A stretch of DNA of 64,000 nt from Leisingera sp. ANG-Vp (GTDB lineage Bacteria > Pseudomonadota > Alphaproteobacteria > Rhodobacterales > Rhodobacteraceae): the NCBI RefSeq assembly GCF_000813725.1, contig NZ_JWLD01000063.1, positions 39,899-103,898 on the forward strand. The letters run 5' to 3'. The translations under genes were made by a program, and so were the position numbers. This document shows, piece by piece, positions 44,073-52,683 of the stretch. Every line of letters starts with the position of its first letter. Position 1 is the stretch's first letter. The notes below the pieces were generated by a model. It saw only the letters and a program-made list of their open reading frames with translations, searched no databases and had not been told where the DNA came from.

Positions 44073-44105
44073 AAAAAGGCGCCCCCACGAGGGAAGGGGC
44101 GCCTT
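44073..44105 (-). terminator. Rho-independent terminator, minus strand
   Basis: AAGGCGCCCC (44076-44085) pairs perfectly with GGGGCGCCTT (44096-44105). On the minus strand the stem is followed by TTTTT (44077-44073), so it terminates the small secreted-protein gene. The hairpin may also slow the macAB transcript coming from the other side. Confidence 0.8.
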
Positions 44106-44148
44106 GCTGGCCACATTCTATCCGGCTGAGGCAGCCGGAAACGATGTG

Positions 44149-44394
44149 TCAGTTCGGGTCAACGTCTCTACGATGGTCTTCATCCGGCTCGCCGCGGAAG
44201 TTCACGTTTTTCCGGCAGATCCACTCACCACGGCGGTAGATCAGAACTTCAGCATCATTGCCTTCGCCATTGTTGCCGCAGCGGCGCTCTGCCAGTTCCC
44301 GTTCAGTTGGCTTGTTTTCATTGTCGCCGTCTGCAAATGCTGCGGGTGCGCAGAACCCGGCCATAACCGCGGTAATCACGAATAGTTTTTTCAT
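44149..44394 (-). CDS. Small secreted protein, paralogue A
   Basis: This 81-residue ORF has signal peptide MKKLFVITAVMAGFCAPAAFA-DG. The mature part is acidic and polar with two Cys (RRCGNNGEGNDAEVL, GEWICRKN) and ends DEDHRRDVDPN. GGAGGCTGTT directly precedes the ATG, exactly as at the next gene upstream, so gene and leader were duplicated together. A strong terminator follows. Function unknown; the two Cys could form a disulfide in the periplasm. Confidence 0.7.
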   Translation of the reverse strand: MKKLFVITAVMAGFCAPAAFADGDNENKPTERELAERRCGNNGEGNDAEVLIYRRGEWICRKNVNFRGEPDEDHRRDVDPN

Positions 44395-44478
44395 AACAGC
44401 CTCCAGTAATTAACAGAGATTCTCTGTGAACAGAAAGCATCCAATTGGATTGGGCGGCTTTCTGCTTCCAGACGGGTA

Positions 44479-44727
44479 TTAATCCGGCACGTTTCCTGAG
44501 TTGCCGGGATCCTGATCGCGGGGATGATCTTCAGGCGCATTCGGCCCCTTAATGCACCTCAGGGTACGGGGGTGAACAGCTTCTGCCCCGTTACCATGAC
44601 CGTGATTGGTGCATTTGGCGATAGCCAGCAGATAAGGGTCCTGCCCAACCTTCAAACCATTGTCTGCAATTGCTGCAGGTGCGCTGAACCCGGCTATAAG
44701 AGCCGTAACAATGAATAGTTTCTTCAT
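44479..44727 (-). CDS. Small secreted protein, paralogue B
   Basis: This 82-residue ORF has signal peptide MKKLFIVTALIAGFSAPAAIA-DN. The mature part shares two Cys, an NHGHGNGAEA segment (compare NNGEGNDAEV in the neighbour) and an acidic DHPRDQDP end with paralogue A. Start ATG 44727 is set by the shared GGAGGCTGTT leader; the frame extends to 44916 without a ribosome site. Function unknown. The paralogy is visible by eye over most of the length. Confidence 0.7.
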   Translation of the reverse strand: MKKLFIVTALIAGFSAPAAIADNGLKVGQDPYLLAIAKCTNHGHGNGAEAVHPRTLRCIKGPNAPEDHPRDQDPGNSGNVPD

Positions 44728-44973
44728 AACAGCCTCCACAGTTAACGAACCCCGCCAATGAACCAGAATTACGGGCAATCTGCATCGCTCAGATAACCGG
44801 TCTGCCGCACAGGGCATGCCCCTCAAACTAGGGGCAGAATTCGCGCCAAACAGGAACCTGCTTCCAGCGCATTCCGGGAAGTTGCAGACGCACATCAACT
44901 GGCTGGAATCAGTCACAAAACTTGACCGAATTGCTGCACCGCCAAAGACCTCTCCTTTGGCGGCTCCCAGGAA

Positions 44974-45768
44974 CTAGTGCTCAATATGCGCAAGCAATGA
45001 GACCAGCTCTCCCTGGCGGTGGGTGTTGGTTTTCTGGAACACCGCGCGCAAATGACTGCGGGCGGTCCAGATGGAAATGTTCAGCTTCTGGGCCGCCTGC
45101 TTGAGGCTCAGCCCATTTGACAACTGCACGGCGACCGAAGCTTCGGAGGGCGTCAGATGAAACTCCTGCTGCAGCAGTTCTGCGCTGACGCCCGGCTGAT
45201 TTTCGACTTCCCGGATGCTGAGCAAAGACATCGCCCCATCCAGTTTCTGCCGGAAAGCAGGCGGAAGAGGGATCACATCAATGTAGACGGACCTCTCATC
45301 GGATATCGGCAGCCTGACAGGCGGCGGCAATGGCTTTGCGGAGGTTTCGTCATATTCCATCCCGGCCCGGATCAGCCTGGACAGTTTCGCGTTTTGAAGC
45401 GGGTCCCGGATCCGTATGTTTTCCCAATGCAGCACCAGGTGGCAGGCCGGGCTGCCATTCAGCACAAGATCCAGATGAGCCAGATTGCCGGTTTCATCCA
45501 AAGCCATCAGCCCATGGCTCTTGCCGCCGAGAAGTTCGGTCCATTGTTCCAGCCAAACAGAAGCCAACGTGCTGCCCCCTCCATCACGTTTCGCGGTAAT
45601 CGCAACCGGCTCGAATTGGCCTCGGGTGTGAAATGCTATTGGGAATCCGCTGCGGCAAAAGATGTTTGGCGAAGAAAAAAGTTCATTGCCCCAAGCGCAG
45701 CCAGCGGGCAGGCCCTCACTTCTGGCAGTAATGCCCTGCGATCCACTTGCACTTCTTACATATTCCAT
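44974..45768 (-). CDS. LuxR family HTH regulator
   Basis: This 264-residue protein has a divergent N-terminal domain of about 190 residues, possibly PAS-like, with no autoinducer motif recognised. The C-terminal HTH is LTPSEASVAVQLSNGLSLKQAAQKLNISIWTARSHLRAVFQKTNTHRQGELVSLLAHIEH. The HTH matches the LuxR/GerE family, though the usual G of TVKxH is altered to WTARSHL. It lies upstream of the two small secreted-protein genes on the same strand and could control them. Signal unknown. Confidence 0.75.
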   Translation of the reverse strand: MEYVRSASGSQGITARSEGLPAGCAWGNELFSSPNIFCRSGFPIAFHTRGQFEPVAITAKRDGGGSTLASVWLEQWTELLGGKSHGLMALDETGNLAHLDLVLNGSPACHLVLHWENIRIRDPLQNAKLSRLIRAGMEYDETSAKPLPPPVRLPISDERSVYIDVIPLPPAFRQKLDGAMSLLSIREVENQPGVSAELLQQEFHLTPSEASVAVQLSNGLSLKQAAQKLNISIWTARSHLRAVFQKTNTHRQGELVSLLAHIEH

Positions 45769-45930
45769 ACTTCATATGCTCGGAAATGTAAATCAAAGGG
45801 TTGCCGGGGAGCGTAGGGAGGTTAGGAGGGGAATTCAGTTAATGTGTTTTAAATCAATGCCTTGTGTATTTTTCACCAAGCTGAAAGCGGTGGCCTGCAA
45901 CGGCCACCGCTGAGCTTGCCTCTCCTGCAC

Positions 45931-46281
45931 TCAGTCGGGTGCTATACTGCATTCCTTCGGTGGAATTTGACCTTCTGGCAGATGAGAGAAAAACGGGGCG
46001 CCCAGAAGATGGCCAACTTCAATGGCGTGCAGGCCCTGCCCGCCTTCAGAAAGGGGCCCATGGTCCTCCTTGGACACGTTGCCGACTCCGCGTCTTCCGC
46101 CCTCGCCGGGATCAGGTGTGAAAAAACCGTGAGCAGATGAGTGTTTTCCCATAATGCCGTGCTGCCCCATATGAGCTGCCAGCTCCCCCCAGCATCTGTT
46201 GAGTTTGGCCTCAGGTGCAGCTAAGGCCGCGGCGGCTGCCAGAGAAAGTGCTGCTGCAGTTCCAATTAGTAATCTGTTCAA
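45931..46281 (-). CDS. Small secreted protein of unknown function
   Basis: This 116-residue ORF starts at TTG 46281 with an excellent AGGAGGGG ribosome site and a signal peptide (LLIGTAAALSLAAAAALAA-PE). The mature part has KLNRCWGELAAHMGQHGIMGKHS and GRRGVGNVSKEDHGPLSEGGQGLHAIE. The pattern looks like a conserved small exported protein of roseobacters, but I cannot name a family. Non-ATG start is the reason it may be missed by callers. Confidence 0.6.
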   Translation of the reverse strand: MNRLLIGTAAALSLAAAAALAAPEAKLNRCWGELAAHMGQHGIMGKHSSAHGFFTPDPGEGGRRGVGNVSKEDHGPLSEGGQGLHAIEVGHLLGAPFFSHLPEGQIPPKECSIAPD

Positions 46282-46772
46282 TTTCCCCTCCTTTTGAATT
46301 TCTTTCTAGTTGAGGGATTAAATTACCAAATCACCGGGCGCTGCCGCATCACTCAAGAATGTGATTGATTGTATTAGGTTTCTAACAAAAACGCGCTAGA
46401 GCTTTGGTGTTAAAGAAAGAAATTCCGCAGGTTCAAAAGTGTTCTTTACGCAGTTTGAGCCGGGATTGACAGGCTGCCTTGGCGCATCAGCAAACCCTTC
46501 CGGGTTCACAAAGCTAGGGAAGCCGGGAAGCCCCGAAGGGATCTTGGGGCCAGAAGCAGCCCTCACTTGTTGCCGCAATTGCTGCTCGTTGGAACTCGAG
46601 CCTTAAAGCGTACAGGCGGCGAACTGCACCTGCTGGAAGCCCTTGTTCGCAGCGGGTGAAGCTTGCTGCCGGGCGGCAGAAGCCCGGTTGCGGGCTGGCT
46701 GGACAGTTTGCGGGCCGCCGTTTTGCTGACGGCAAGGCCGCCCGGTGGCGCGTGACAGCTGCCGGATCACGG
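46282..46772. other. 491-bp stretch with no supported gene
   Basis: I see no convincing coding sequence. A 60-codon minus-strand frame (46396-46578, TTG start) has no signal peptide or recognisable motif. A hairpin near 46661-46683 (GCTT-CTGCCG / CGGCAG-AAGC) downstream of the universal stress gene may end its transcript. The rest shows nothing notable. Confidence 0.5.
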
Positions 46773-47180
46773 CTACCGGATAACAACCACGGTGCATTTG
46801 GCGTGGCGCACAACCCGCGCCGCCGTTGAGCCTAGGAAGTAGTCCTGCAAGCCGGGGCGGTGCGAAGCAATGACGATGCAGTCCGCGCCATGTGCTTCGG
46901 CGTAGTCGTTGATTGTGCGCCCTGCATGGCCGGTTACCACATCCGCCTTGACATCCTTGACCCCGCCCAGATCCGCTTTCAGAGCCGTCAGCATTTCCGC
47001 CCGGGTGTTTTCCAGCAGGCCCTCCGGCAGCTGCTGAACCACATAGCCGGGGATTTCGTCGGCCACTGTCAGCGCGGTGATCCTGGCGCCGCCATCCGCA
47101 AGCAGGCGGGCGGCCTCCAGGGAGCGGGCCGTGTCGGCACCGTGTTCCGGTGCAATGGGAACCAGAATATGTTTGTACAT
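46773..47180 (-). CDS. Universal stress protein, single domain
   Basis: The UspA-fold protein has about 135 residues: MYKHILVPIAPEHGADTARSLEAARLLA, then HGADCIVIASHRPGLQDYFLGSTAARVVRHAKCTVVVIR. The G-2x-G-9x-G(S/T) nucleotide-binding element is recognisable as SHRPGLQDYFLGSTA. ATG 47180 has GAGGAGC upstream. It is divergent from a larger Usp, and the shared region carries two FNR-like boxes, suggesting induction at low oxygen. Confidence 0.88.
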   Translation of the reverse strand: MYKHILVPIAPEHGADTARSLEAARLLADGGARITALTVADEIPGYVVQQLPEGLLENTRAEMLTALKADLGGVKDVKADVVTGHAGRTINDYAEAHGADCIVIASHRPGLQDYFLGSTAARVVRHAKCTVVVIR

Positions 47181-47233
47181 GGTGCTCCTCCTCAGATGCA
47201 GTCCGATAGTAAATCGGTCCCCAACGGCCTGCA

Positions 47234-47280
47234 TTGACAGAGATTAACTGCCCTTCCGGCAAACGCTTGATCAGGATCAT
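47234..47280. promoter_or_regulatory. Two FNR/FnrL-like boxes between usp genes
   Basis: TTGAT-CAGG-ATCAT (47267-47280) matches nine of ten positions of TTGAT-N4-ATCAA. TTGAC-AGAG-ATTAA (47234-47247) matches eight. They lie between divergent universal stress genes, a usual setting for FNR control in anaerobically induced usp promoters. Confidence 0.6.
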
Positions 47281-47360
47281 GGCGCCCGACGGGCGAGCTG
47301 ATCTACTGACGAAAGCGGTGCGCTCTCCGCCTGCCGCGAACCAGTTCACGGAGGCCCGCC

Positions 47361-48206
47361 ATGCAACGCAAAACCTCATTATTCGTGCTCGCTGCTGACA
47401 TCGGCGATGAAGCCGTCACCGCCGCCGCCGAGGCGGCGCAGCGCGAAGACGCACACCTGGCTTGCCTGCTTTTGGATAACCTGCCTTCCAGACCATACTT
47501 CGCTTACAGTGCAACGGGCTTCGGTGCGGCTGCGATGCCGGCAGACTGGGTTGACCGCCTCAGAGACGCAAGGCAGGCCGCAGAAACCCGTTCTGCAGAG
47601 GTGAATGCTCTCCTTGCCCGCAGCCGCTGCTCCGGCGGCGTGCAATATGCTGTCTGCGCCGGCGCGGACATTCGCATGCTTTGCGCCCAGCGGGCGAAAA
47701 CCTGTGACATCGCGCAGTTTGCCGATGGCCTCAGGAGCCACGAGGATGTCTTTCACGAAGCGCTGCACGGCCTCTTGTTCCAATCACCCGTTCCGGTGAT
47801 CATGAACGGCACGCCTTTTGCCGGCTACAGCCGCGTTTTCCTGGCCTGGGACAGCAGCCTCGCCGCCTCGCGCGCGGCCCATGCTGCACTGCCCTATCTG
47901 TGCCGTGCGCAGGAGGTCGTGATCGGCTGCTTTGAAACCGGAGCCATGGGAGAGCGCGGAGACGAGGACCCGGGGGCTGATGCCGCAGCCTGGCTCAGCC
48001 ACCACGGTTGCAATGTTACTGTCTCGCAATTCCCCGGCGGCGGGTGTGACGTCGGCCATGGCATCCAGCAGCGCGCCCGCGAAGCCGGGGCCGACCTTGT
48101 AGTGATGGGCGCCTACGGCCATTCCCGGCTGCGCGAGGCCGTCTTTGGCGGCACCACCAGAACGATGGTCGGTCAGACGGACCTGCCGGTCCTCCTTGCC
48201 CACTGA
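47361..48206 (+). CDS. Universal stress protein, tandem-domain type
   Basis: This 281-residue protein has a degenerate first Usp half (about 1-145) and a second half with the nucleotide-binding signature VVMGAYGHSRLREAVFGGTTRTMVGQTDLPVLLAH at the end. GGAGG precedes ATG 47361. It is divergent from a single-domain Usp and followed 56 bases later by a formate/nitrite transporter gene, possibly in one operon. The shared promoter has FNR-like boxes. It may bind ATP and support survival under oxygen limitation; exact role unknown. Confidence 0.82.
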   Translation: MQRKTSLFVLAADIGDEAVTAAAEAAQREDAHLACLLLDNLPSRPYFAYSATGFGAAAMPADWVDRLRDARQAAETRSAEVNALLARSRCSGGVQYAVCAGADIRMLCAQRAKTCDIAQFADGLRSHEDVFHEALHGLLFQSPVPVIMNGTPFAGYSRVFLAWDSSLAASRAAHAALPYLCRAQEVVIGCFETGAMGERGDEDPGADAAAWLSHHGCNVTVSQFPGGGCDVGHGIQQRAREAGADLVVMGAYGHSRLREAVFGGTTRTMVGQTDLPVLLAH

Positions 48207-48261
48207 CCGCTAGCGGGTTGCATCCGGACCCCGGCAGCCCCCATAGCCTCAGGAGCCGCCC

Positions 48262-49092
48262 ATGAGCAGCCAGACCCCATTTGACGCCTATAAACCTGCG
48301 GAAATCGCAGCATTGGTAGAGACCGCCGGAACAGCCAAGGCCAGGCTGCCGCTGCCGCAGATGTTTGTGCTGGCTATGCTGGCGGGCGCCTTCATCGGCT
48401 TCGGCGCGGCGGCGTATACTATGGCTCTCACCGGAGCCGCACCTGTTACGGGGCCGGTCCGTGTGCTGGGCGGCGCGGTGTTCTCTCTCGGACTGATCCT
48501 GGTTGTGATCGCCGGGGCAGAGCTGTTCACTGGCAACGTGCTGATGGTGATCGCCGCAGTGGACCGCAAGATCCCTCTGCGCCTGCTGCTGCGCAGCTGG
48601 GGTATCGTTTATGCTGGCAATCTGGCGGGTGCCGCCGGGCTGGCTGCTGTTTTTGCCCTGACCGGGCTGCTGGACGGCCCGATGGGCGCCGCCGCCGCTG
48701 ACATTGCGGAGGGCAAGGCGGATCTGGCGGAGCTCGAAGCATTTGCCCGCGGCGCCCTTTGCAACGCTTTGGTCTGCCTGGCGGTTTGGCTGTCCTTCGC
48801 CGCCCGCACAGCGGCGGGGAAAATCCTTGCCATGCTCTGGCCCATTACCGCCTTTGTGCTGCTGGGACTCGAGCACTCTATCGCTAATATGTACTTCTTC
48901 CCGCAAGCCTGGGCGGCTGGAGCGGATATCCCCCTTGCCACGGCTGCTGCCAATCTGTTCTGGGTCACATTGGGCAACATCGTCGGCGGCGCGGGCGGTG
49001 TCGCTCTGGCTTACTGGTTTGCCTTCTTGGGGGGAACCAGCCAGCAGAAAGACTTCGGGCAGGCTCAAAAGCCGCGTGGGCATAGCCGTTGA
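48262..49092 (+). CDS. Formate/nitrite transporter family channel
   Basis: This 276-residue protein has six membrane helices and FNT motifs: AGAFIGFGAAAYTMAL, AGAELFTGNVLM (the re-entrant loop near helix 2), GNLAGAAG and CNALVCLAVW, and GLEHSIANMYFFP with the central His of the family. These pentameric channels move formate, nitrite or related monovalent anions. It lies in a region of anaerobic and nitrogen-oxide genes. A second FNT channel is at 60252. Substrate not resolved by sequence. Confidence 0.85.
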   Translation: MSSQTPFDAYKPAEIAALVETAGTAKARLPLPQMFVLAMLAGAFIGFGAAAYTMALTGAAPVTGPVRVLGGAVFSLGLILVVIAGAELFTGNVLMVIAAVDRKIPLRLLLRSWGIVYAGNLAGAAGLAAVFALTGLLDGPMGAAAADIAEGKADLAELEAFARGALCNALVCLAVWLSFAARTAAGKILAMLWPITAFVLLGLEHSIANMYFFPQAWAAGADIPLATAAANLFWVTLGNIVGGAGGVALAYWFAFLGGTSQQKDFGQAQKPRGHSR

Positions 49093-49117
49093 AACGGCAC
49101 GCCTGCTCACACAAGCA

Positions 49118-50263
49118 TCATTCTGTCTTGCCGGCCGGCATCTGAATTTCCTGCAGCACCGCCAGGTACCCCATCAAGTCGGACAGGGTGACGACCCCCA
49201 GCAACTGGCGTCCCTCTGCCACCAGAAACTTGCGCCGCCCGGTTGACGAAACTCTGGCCATCAGTTCCGCTGCGGGCATTTCAGGGCTGACTGTATTACT
49301 TGCGTCCGCCGGTACATAGACATCACCGACATGGGTTGCCGACCAGTTCTCGCGCGGGGTCTGTGCCAGCAGACCGGTATCGGCATAGCCCAGCAGCACA
49401 TCGCCCAGCACCACCGGCACAAAACTCTTCCGCCCGCTCAACATCACCTGATCCGCCAGGTGCTGCAGGCTCACCTCCGGCAGTACCGAAACCGGGTCGC
49501 ATGTCATCAGGAGGGCAACCGTTTTATCTTTGAAGGCGGCTTCCTGCAGTTGGCGGGAATAGGTTCCCTTGGCCGCTGCCAGCACGAAGATCCCGATCAG
49601 CACCTGCCATAGCGAGGCAACCGGATTTCCGGAAAACATCCCGATGACGCCGAAGATGATCAGCGCGTAGGCAAACCAGCTGCTGACCTGCGTGGCGAAG
49701 GCGGTGGCCTGCAGCAGATCGCGGCTGCGGCTCCACAGATAGGCCCGGAAAATCCGCCCGCCGTCCAGCGGGAAAGCTGGCAGCAGATTGAACACCGCCA
49801 GCACCATGTTGATCAGAGCCAGATATTCCAGCACATGATTCAACGCCATGCCCGGCGCCAGCAGCCCGCCCGTCCGGGCCAGCAGCCAGAAGGCAATTGC
49901 CAGTGCAAAGCTCATCAAAGGGCCTGCAATGGCGATCCAGAATTCGCTGACGGCGGTTTTAGGTTCTGATCCCAGCTCTGCAACGCCGCCAAAAATGAAC
50001 AGCGTGATCCCTTTGATCTCGACCCCGAACCGGCGGGCCACCACCGAATGGGACATCTCGTGCAGGATCAGCGAAGTAAAGAAGCCCAGCATAGCAAGCA
50101 GCGCCAGCAGGAAATAGACGCTGGCGCTGGCACCGGGATAGACCGCCGGGAAGAACTGCGTCGACAGGCTCCAGGTGATCAGCGCTGCGATCAGGCCCCA
50201 GCTTGGGTCGATGCGGATGTCAAACCCTTGCAGGGTGGCGATCTTGAAGGCCTTGGAAAACAT
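49118..50263 (-). CDS. Site-2 (M50) membrane metalloprotease with CBS domains
   Basis: This 381-residue protein has six or so membrane helices. The zinc motif HEMSH (His68-Glu69-His72) and LPAFPLDGGRIFRAY with the third ligand Asp near 167 define an M50 site-2 protease. Two CBS domains follow (about 245-370: LMTCDPVSVLPEVSLQHLADQ and VSPEMPAAELMARVS...GVVTLSDLMGYL), as in the archaeal-type S2P group. CBS domains usually sense adenine nucleotides. Intramembrane cleavage of a regulator is the family role; the substrate here is unknown. Confidence 0.87.
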   Translation of the reverse strand: MFSKAFKIATLQGFDIRIDPSWGLIAALITWSLSTQFFPAVYPGASASVYFLLALLAMLGFFTSLILHEMSHSVVARRFGVEIKGITLFIFGGVAELGSEPKTAVSEFWIAIAGPLMSFALAIAFWLLARTGGLLAPGMALNHVLEYLALINMVLAVFNLLPAFPLDGGRIFRAYLWSRSRDLLQATAFATQVSSWFAYALIIFGVIGMFSGNPVASLWQVLIGIFVLAAAKGTYSRQLQEAAFKDKTVALLMTCDPVSVLPEVSLQHLADQVMLSGRKSFVPVVLGDVLLGYADTGLLAQTPRENWSATHVGDVYVPADASNTVSPEMPAAELMARVSSTGRRKFLVAEGRQLLGVVTLSDLMGYLAVLQEIQMPAGKTE

Positions 50264-50320
50264 GGGCTTCCCTCCGGGCTCCAGTTTAAGCGCAATCCGG
50301 CCCGTTCCCCTTGATCCGGC

Positions 50321-51034
50321 TCAAATCCGGAACAGGCTGCCCGCGAGATAGGCCACGGCAGCGGCACAGGAGCCGATCAGCAGCGTCTCCAGTCCGGATT
50401 TCCACCAGGGGGCCAGCGACCAGACGCTCTTGCTGGCACCTATGCCGAAAAACACGGTTCCGGTGGCCAAGGCCGCTGTCAGAAACGGGTCCGGCAGGCC
50501 CAGCATGAACGGCAGCAGCGGCACGATGCCTGCCGCCATGAAGGCGGCAAAGGTCGTCACCGCCGCGGCAACCGGACTGGGCTCGGCCGGCGCCAGCCCG
50601 TATTCGCTGGTCAGCATCAGCGAGATCCACTTTTCCGGCTTGGCGGCGACGGATTGTACCGCGCCTTCCAGCACTTCGCCGCTCAGCCCCATCGCCTGAA
50701 AGATCTGGCGCAGCTCCTCGCGCTCTCCCTCCGGATAGTGCCGTATGTGGCGTTTCTCTACCTCATGCAGGCGCCGCCGGTCGTCCAGATCCGCCTTGGT
50801 GCCCAGATAGTTGGCCGCCGCCATGGAAAACCCGTCTGCCAGTACATTGGCGATGCCAAGGGCGATGATCACGGCGGGCGAAAACCCCGCGCCTTCAACG
50901 CCTGCGGCAATCGCAAAGGTGGTGACTGCACCATCGATGCCGCCGTAAACCGCATCCTTCAGCCGCCCGGTGCCGTTAGTGCCTGCCAGGCGGCGCGCGA
51001 TGTCTTCTTTGCTGTGCCCGTGGTCGCCCTTCAT
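50321..51034 (-). CDS. VIT1/CCC1 family iron/manganese transporter
   Basis: This protein of about 237 residues has DAVYGGIDGAVTTFAIAAGVEGAGFSPAVIIALGIANVLADGFSMAAANYLGTKA (helices 1-2 with the family D-G-F-S-M motif). A cytoplasmic metal-binding Glu-rich segment follows (EVEKRHIRHYPEGEREELRQIFQ), then three C-terminal helices. ATG 51034 (MKGDHGHSK) is preferred; the longer frame starts at TTG 51082. Members carry Fe(II) or Mn(II) out of the cytoplasm. It converges on nothing and sits beside a haemoglobin gene. Confidence 0.85.
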   Translation of the reverse strand: MKGDHGHSKEDIARRLAGTNGTGRLKDAVYGGIDGAVTTFAIAAGVEGAGFSPAVIIALGIANVLADGFSMAAANYLGTKADLDDRRRLHEVEKRHIRHYPEGEREELRQIFQAMGLSGEVLEGAVQSVAAKPEKWISLMLTSEYGLAPAEPSPVAAAVTTFAAFMAAGIVPLLPFMLGLPDPFLTAALATGTVFFGIGASKSVWSLAPWWKSGLETLLIGSCAAAVAYLAGSLFRI

Positions 51035-51430
51035 GCCTGCAGGATGGCTCAGCCAGGACAGCCCTGCTTTGAGAGAGGTCAAGCTGCTGGAACCAGTCTG
51101 GTCCCATGTCCGTTTGCCGGTGCATTTTGCAAACAGATTTCGGCGGACGTCAGAACGCCGCTAGGCGGAAGGGGCATCTCGCAGCAAGTCGGGTATTCGC
51201 ACCAGCATCTGTGAGCCGAAGCTCCAGACTGTACCGCAATCATTTGCTGCGTTGGAAAACAGTACAGGGCCCAAATCAGGCGGTTTGGCAGAGCCGCGCG
51301 TTGAATGAACAGGAGCGATTGTCTGGATTGCGCTGAAACAGCTTCAGCCGGCAGCTGCTCTTATAAATAGGACTTGAGAATGCGTATTTATTAAAATATA
51401 GATGCAGGAAACATGTTTGGAGCGATTCCC
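51035..51430. other. 396-bp divergent region between vit-type and haemoglobin genes
   Basis: No supported gene. The right end is AT-rich and carries an imperfect palindrome with a TGCGTATT half-site (51380-51406), described separately. The rest holds the promoters of the transporter and haemoglobin genes, not individually resolved. Confidence 0.55.
51380..51406. promoter_or_regulatory. NsrR-like operator upstream of truncated haemoglobin
   Basis: ATGCGTATTTA on the left and TATAGATGCA on the right form an imperfect inverted repeat about 27 bases long, 24 bases before the haemoglobin ATG. The TRCGTATT half-site recurs near nsrR and the sNOR-like genes. Confidence 0.5.
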
Positions 51431-51850
51431 ATGGCAGATGCGCAGCCTCAACGGCCCCGGATGTTCGAAATCACCGCGGCAGAGATCAGCCGGCTGGTGG
51501 CCTGTTTCTATGCCCGTATCCGCGCGCATGAGGTGCTGGGGCCGGTGTTCGGGGAGGCCATTTCGGATTGGCCCGGGCATGAGGCAAAAATCGAAGCTTT
51601 CTGGCGCGGCGCGATCCTGCGCGAGCCGGGGTACGAGGGCAATCCGATGCAGATCCATTTGGCCAACGCAGCTATCAAACCGGAGCATTTTCCGCTGTGG
51701 CTGGAGCTGTTCCGGGATACGGCAAACCGCGAGCTGAAGCCGGAAACCGCGGCTGCGTTTGCAAGCCTGGCCGACCGGATCGGCAACGGGCTGTCCTACG
51801 GGATTGAGAATTTCCGCAGGCCCGAAGGGGCGCCGCCGGTTCTGGTGTGA
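51431..51850 (+). CDS. Group III truncated haemoglobin
   Basis: The protein has about 139 residues. MFEITAAEISRLVACFYARIRAHEVLGPVFGEAI, PGHEAKIEAFWRGAILREPGYEGNPMQIHLAN and KPEHFPLWLELFRDT (proximal His of the EHF motif) match class III truncated globins. ATG 51431 has GGAG eight bases upstream. These globins are linked to nitric oxide or nitrosative stress defence and oxygen sensing. The NsrR-like palindrome upstream and the sNOR-like cluster 6 kb downstream support a role in NO detoxification. Confidence 0.88.
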   Translation: MADAQPQRPRMFEITAAEISRLVACFYARIRAHEVLGPVFGEAISDWPGHEAKIEAFWRGAILREPGYEGNPMQIHLANAAIKPEHFPLWLELFRDTANRELKPETAAAFASLADRIGNGLSYGIENFRRPEGAPPVLV

Positions 51851-51945
51851 GCAATTTACGGACGGTTGCCGGAAGGCGGCACGCCCGGTGTGTTAGGATG
51901 CGAGCCATCCTTCGATCTAGCAAGACCGCAAGAGGAGAGACGAAA

Positions 51946-52683
51946 ATGACCGCAGGCGTCTATTCCAAAGCAAGGGTGATACAAGATGATCCAGGGCAGG
52001 TGGTGCAGCGCTGGCTGGTCGCCGGGTGGCGGGATCTGCGCGCCAACCTGGGGTTTTCACTGGGATACGGTGCTGCACTGGTGCTGGCTGGATGGGCGAC
52101 GATCTGGTTCCTGAACGCCAGCGGCATGGCCTGGATGCTGCTGCCGCTGCTGGCCGGCGGGGTGCTGGTGGGGCCGGTTGCCACGGTCGGTCTTTACGCG
52201 GTAGCCCGCGGCAAGCGGGAGGTGGCCTCGAAAGGGCAGATTGCGCTGGTGGGGGCCATTCTGATGGTCTTTGCCCTGACCTGGATCCGGGCGGCCACGG
52301 TGCTGTTTGCCATTGTCTATGGGCTGCGGCCCTTTGCCGGTTTCACTGAGACGCTGCAGCTGCTGCTCAGCACGCAGGAAGGCTGGGTGCTGATGGTGGC
52401 GGGATCGCTGACAGGCGGGCTGTTTGCAGCGCTTGGCTTTGCGGTCTCGGCCTTTTCCCTGCCGATGCTGGTGGACCGCAAGATCGACGGCTTTTCGGCC
52501 ATGGGGCTGAGCTTCAACGCCGCCACTCATAACTTCTGGCTCTGCGTCTGGTGGGGCGCGGCCATCACCTTCCTGACCGCCCTGGGCATTCTGACCGGAC
52601 TGCTGGGGCTTGCGATTGTCTTTCCGCTGCTTGGCTACGCCACCTGGCATGCCTACGCGGATCTGTTCCATGGAGATGCATGA
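51946..52683 (+). CDS. DUF2189 family membrane protein
   Basis: The protein has about 245 residues and six membrane helices: LGFSLGYGAALVLAGWATIWFL, WMLLPLLAGGVLVGPVATVGLYAVARG and further segments to about 235. The pattern VDRKIDGFSAMGLSFNAATHNFWLCVWWGA is the DUF2189 hallmark. AGGAGAG precedes ATG 51946. The family often sits near cytochrome oxidase or denitrification genes in alphaproteobacteria. It is followed directly by the DUF1971 gene and ccoN. Role unknown; a link to oxidase maturation or NO response is inferred from context. Confidence 0.8.
   Translation: MTAGVYSKARVIQDDPGQVVQRWLVAGWRDLRANLGFSLGYGAALVLAGWATIWFLNASGMAWMLLPLLAGGVLVGPVATVGLYAVARGKREVASKGQIALVGAILMVFALTWIRAATVLFAIVYGLRPFAGFTETLQLLLSTQEGWVLMVAGSLTGGLFAALGFAVSAFSLPMLVDRKIDGFSAMGLSFNAATHNFWLCVWWGAAITFLTALGILTGLLGLAIVFPLLGYATWHAYADLFHGDA

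Noticed and set aside
46396..46578. 60-codon minus-strand frame with TTG start
   Set aside because: No ribosome site of note, no signal peptide, no motif; proline-rich low-information sequence.
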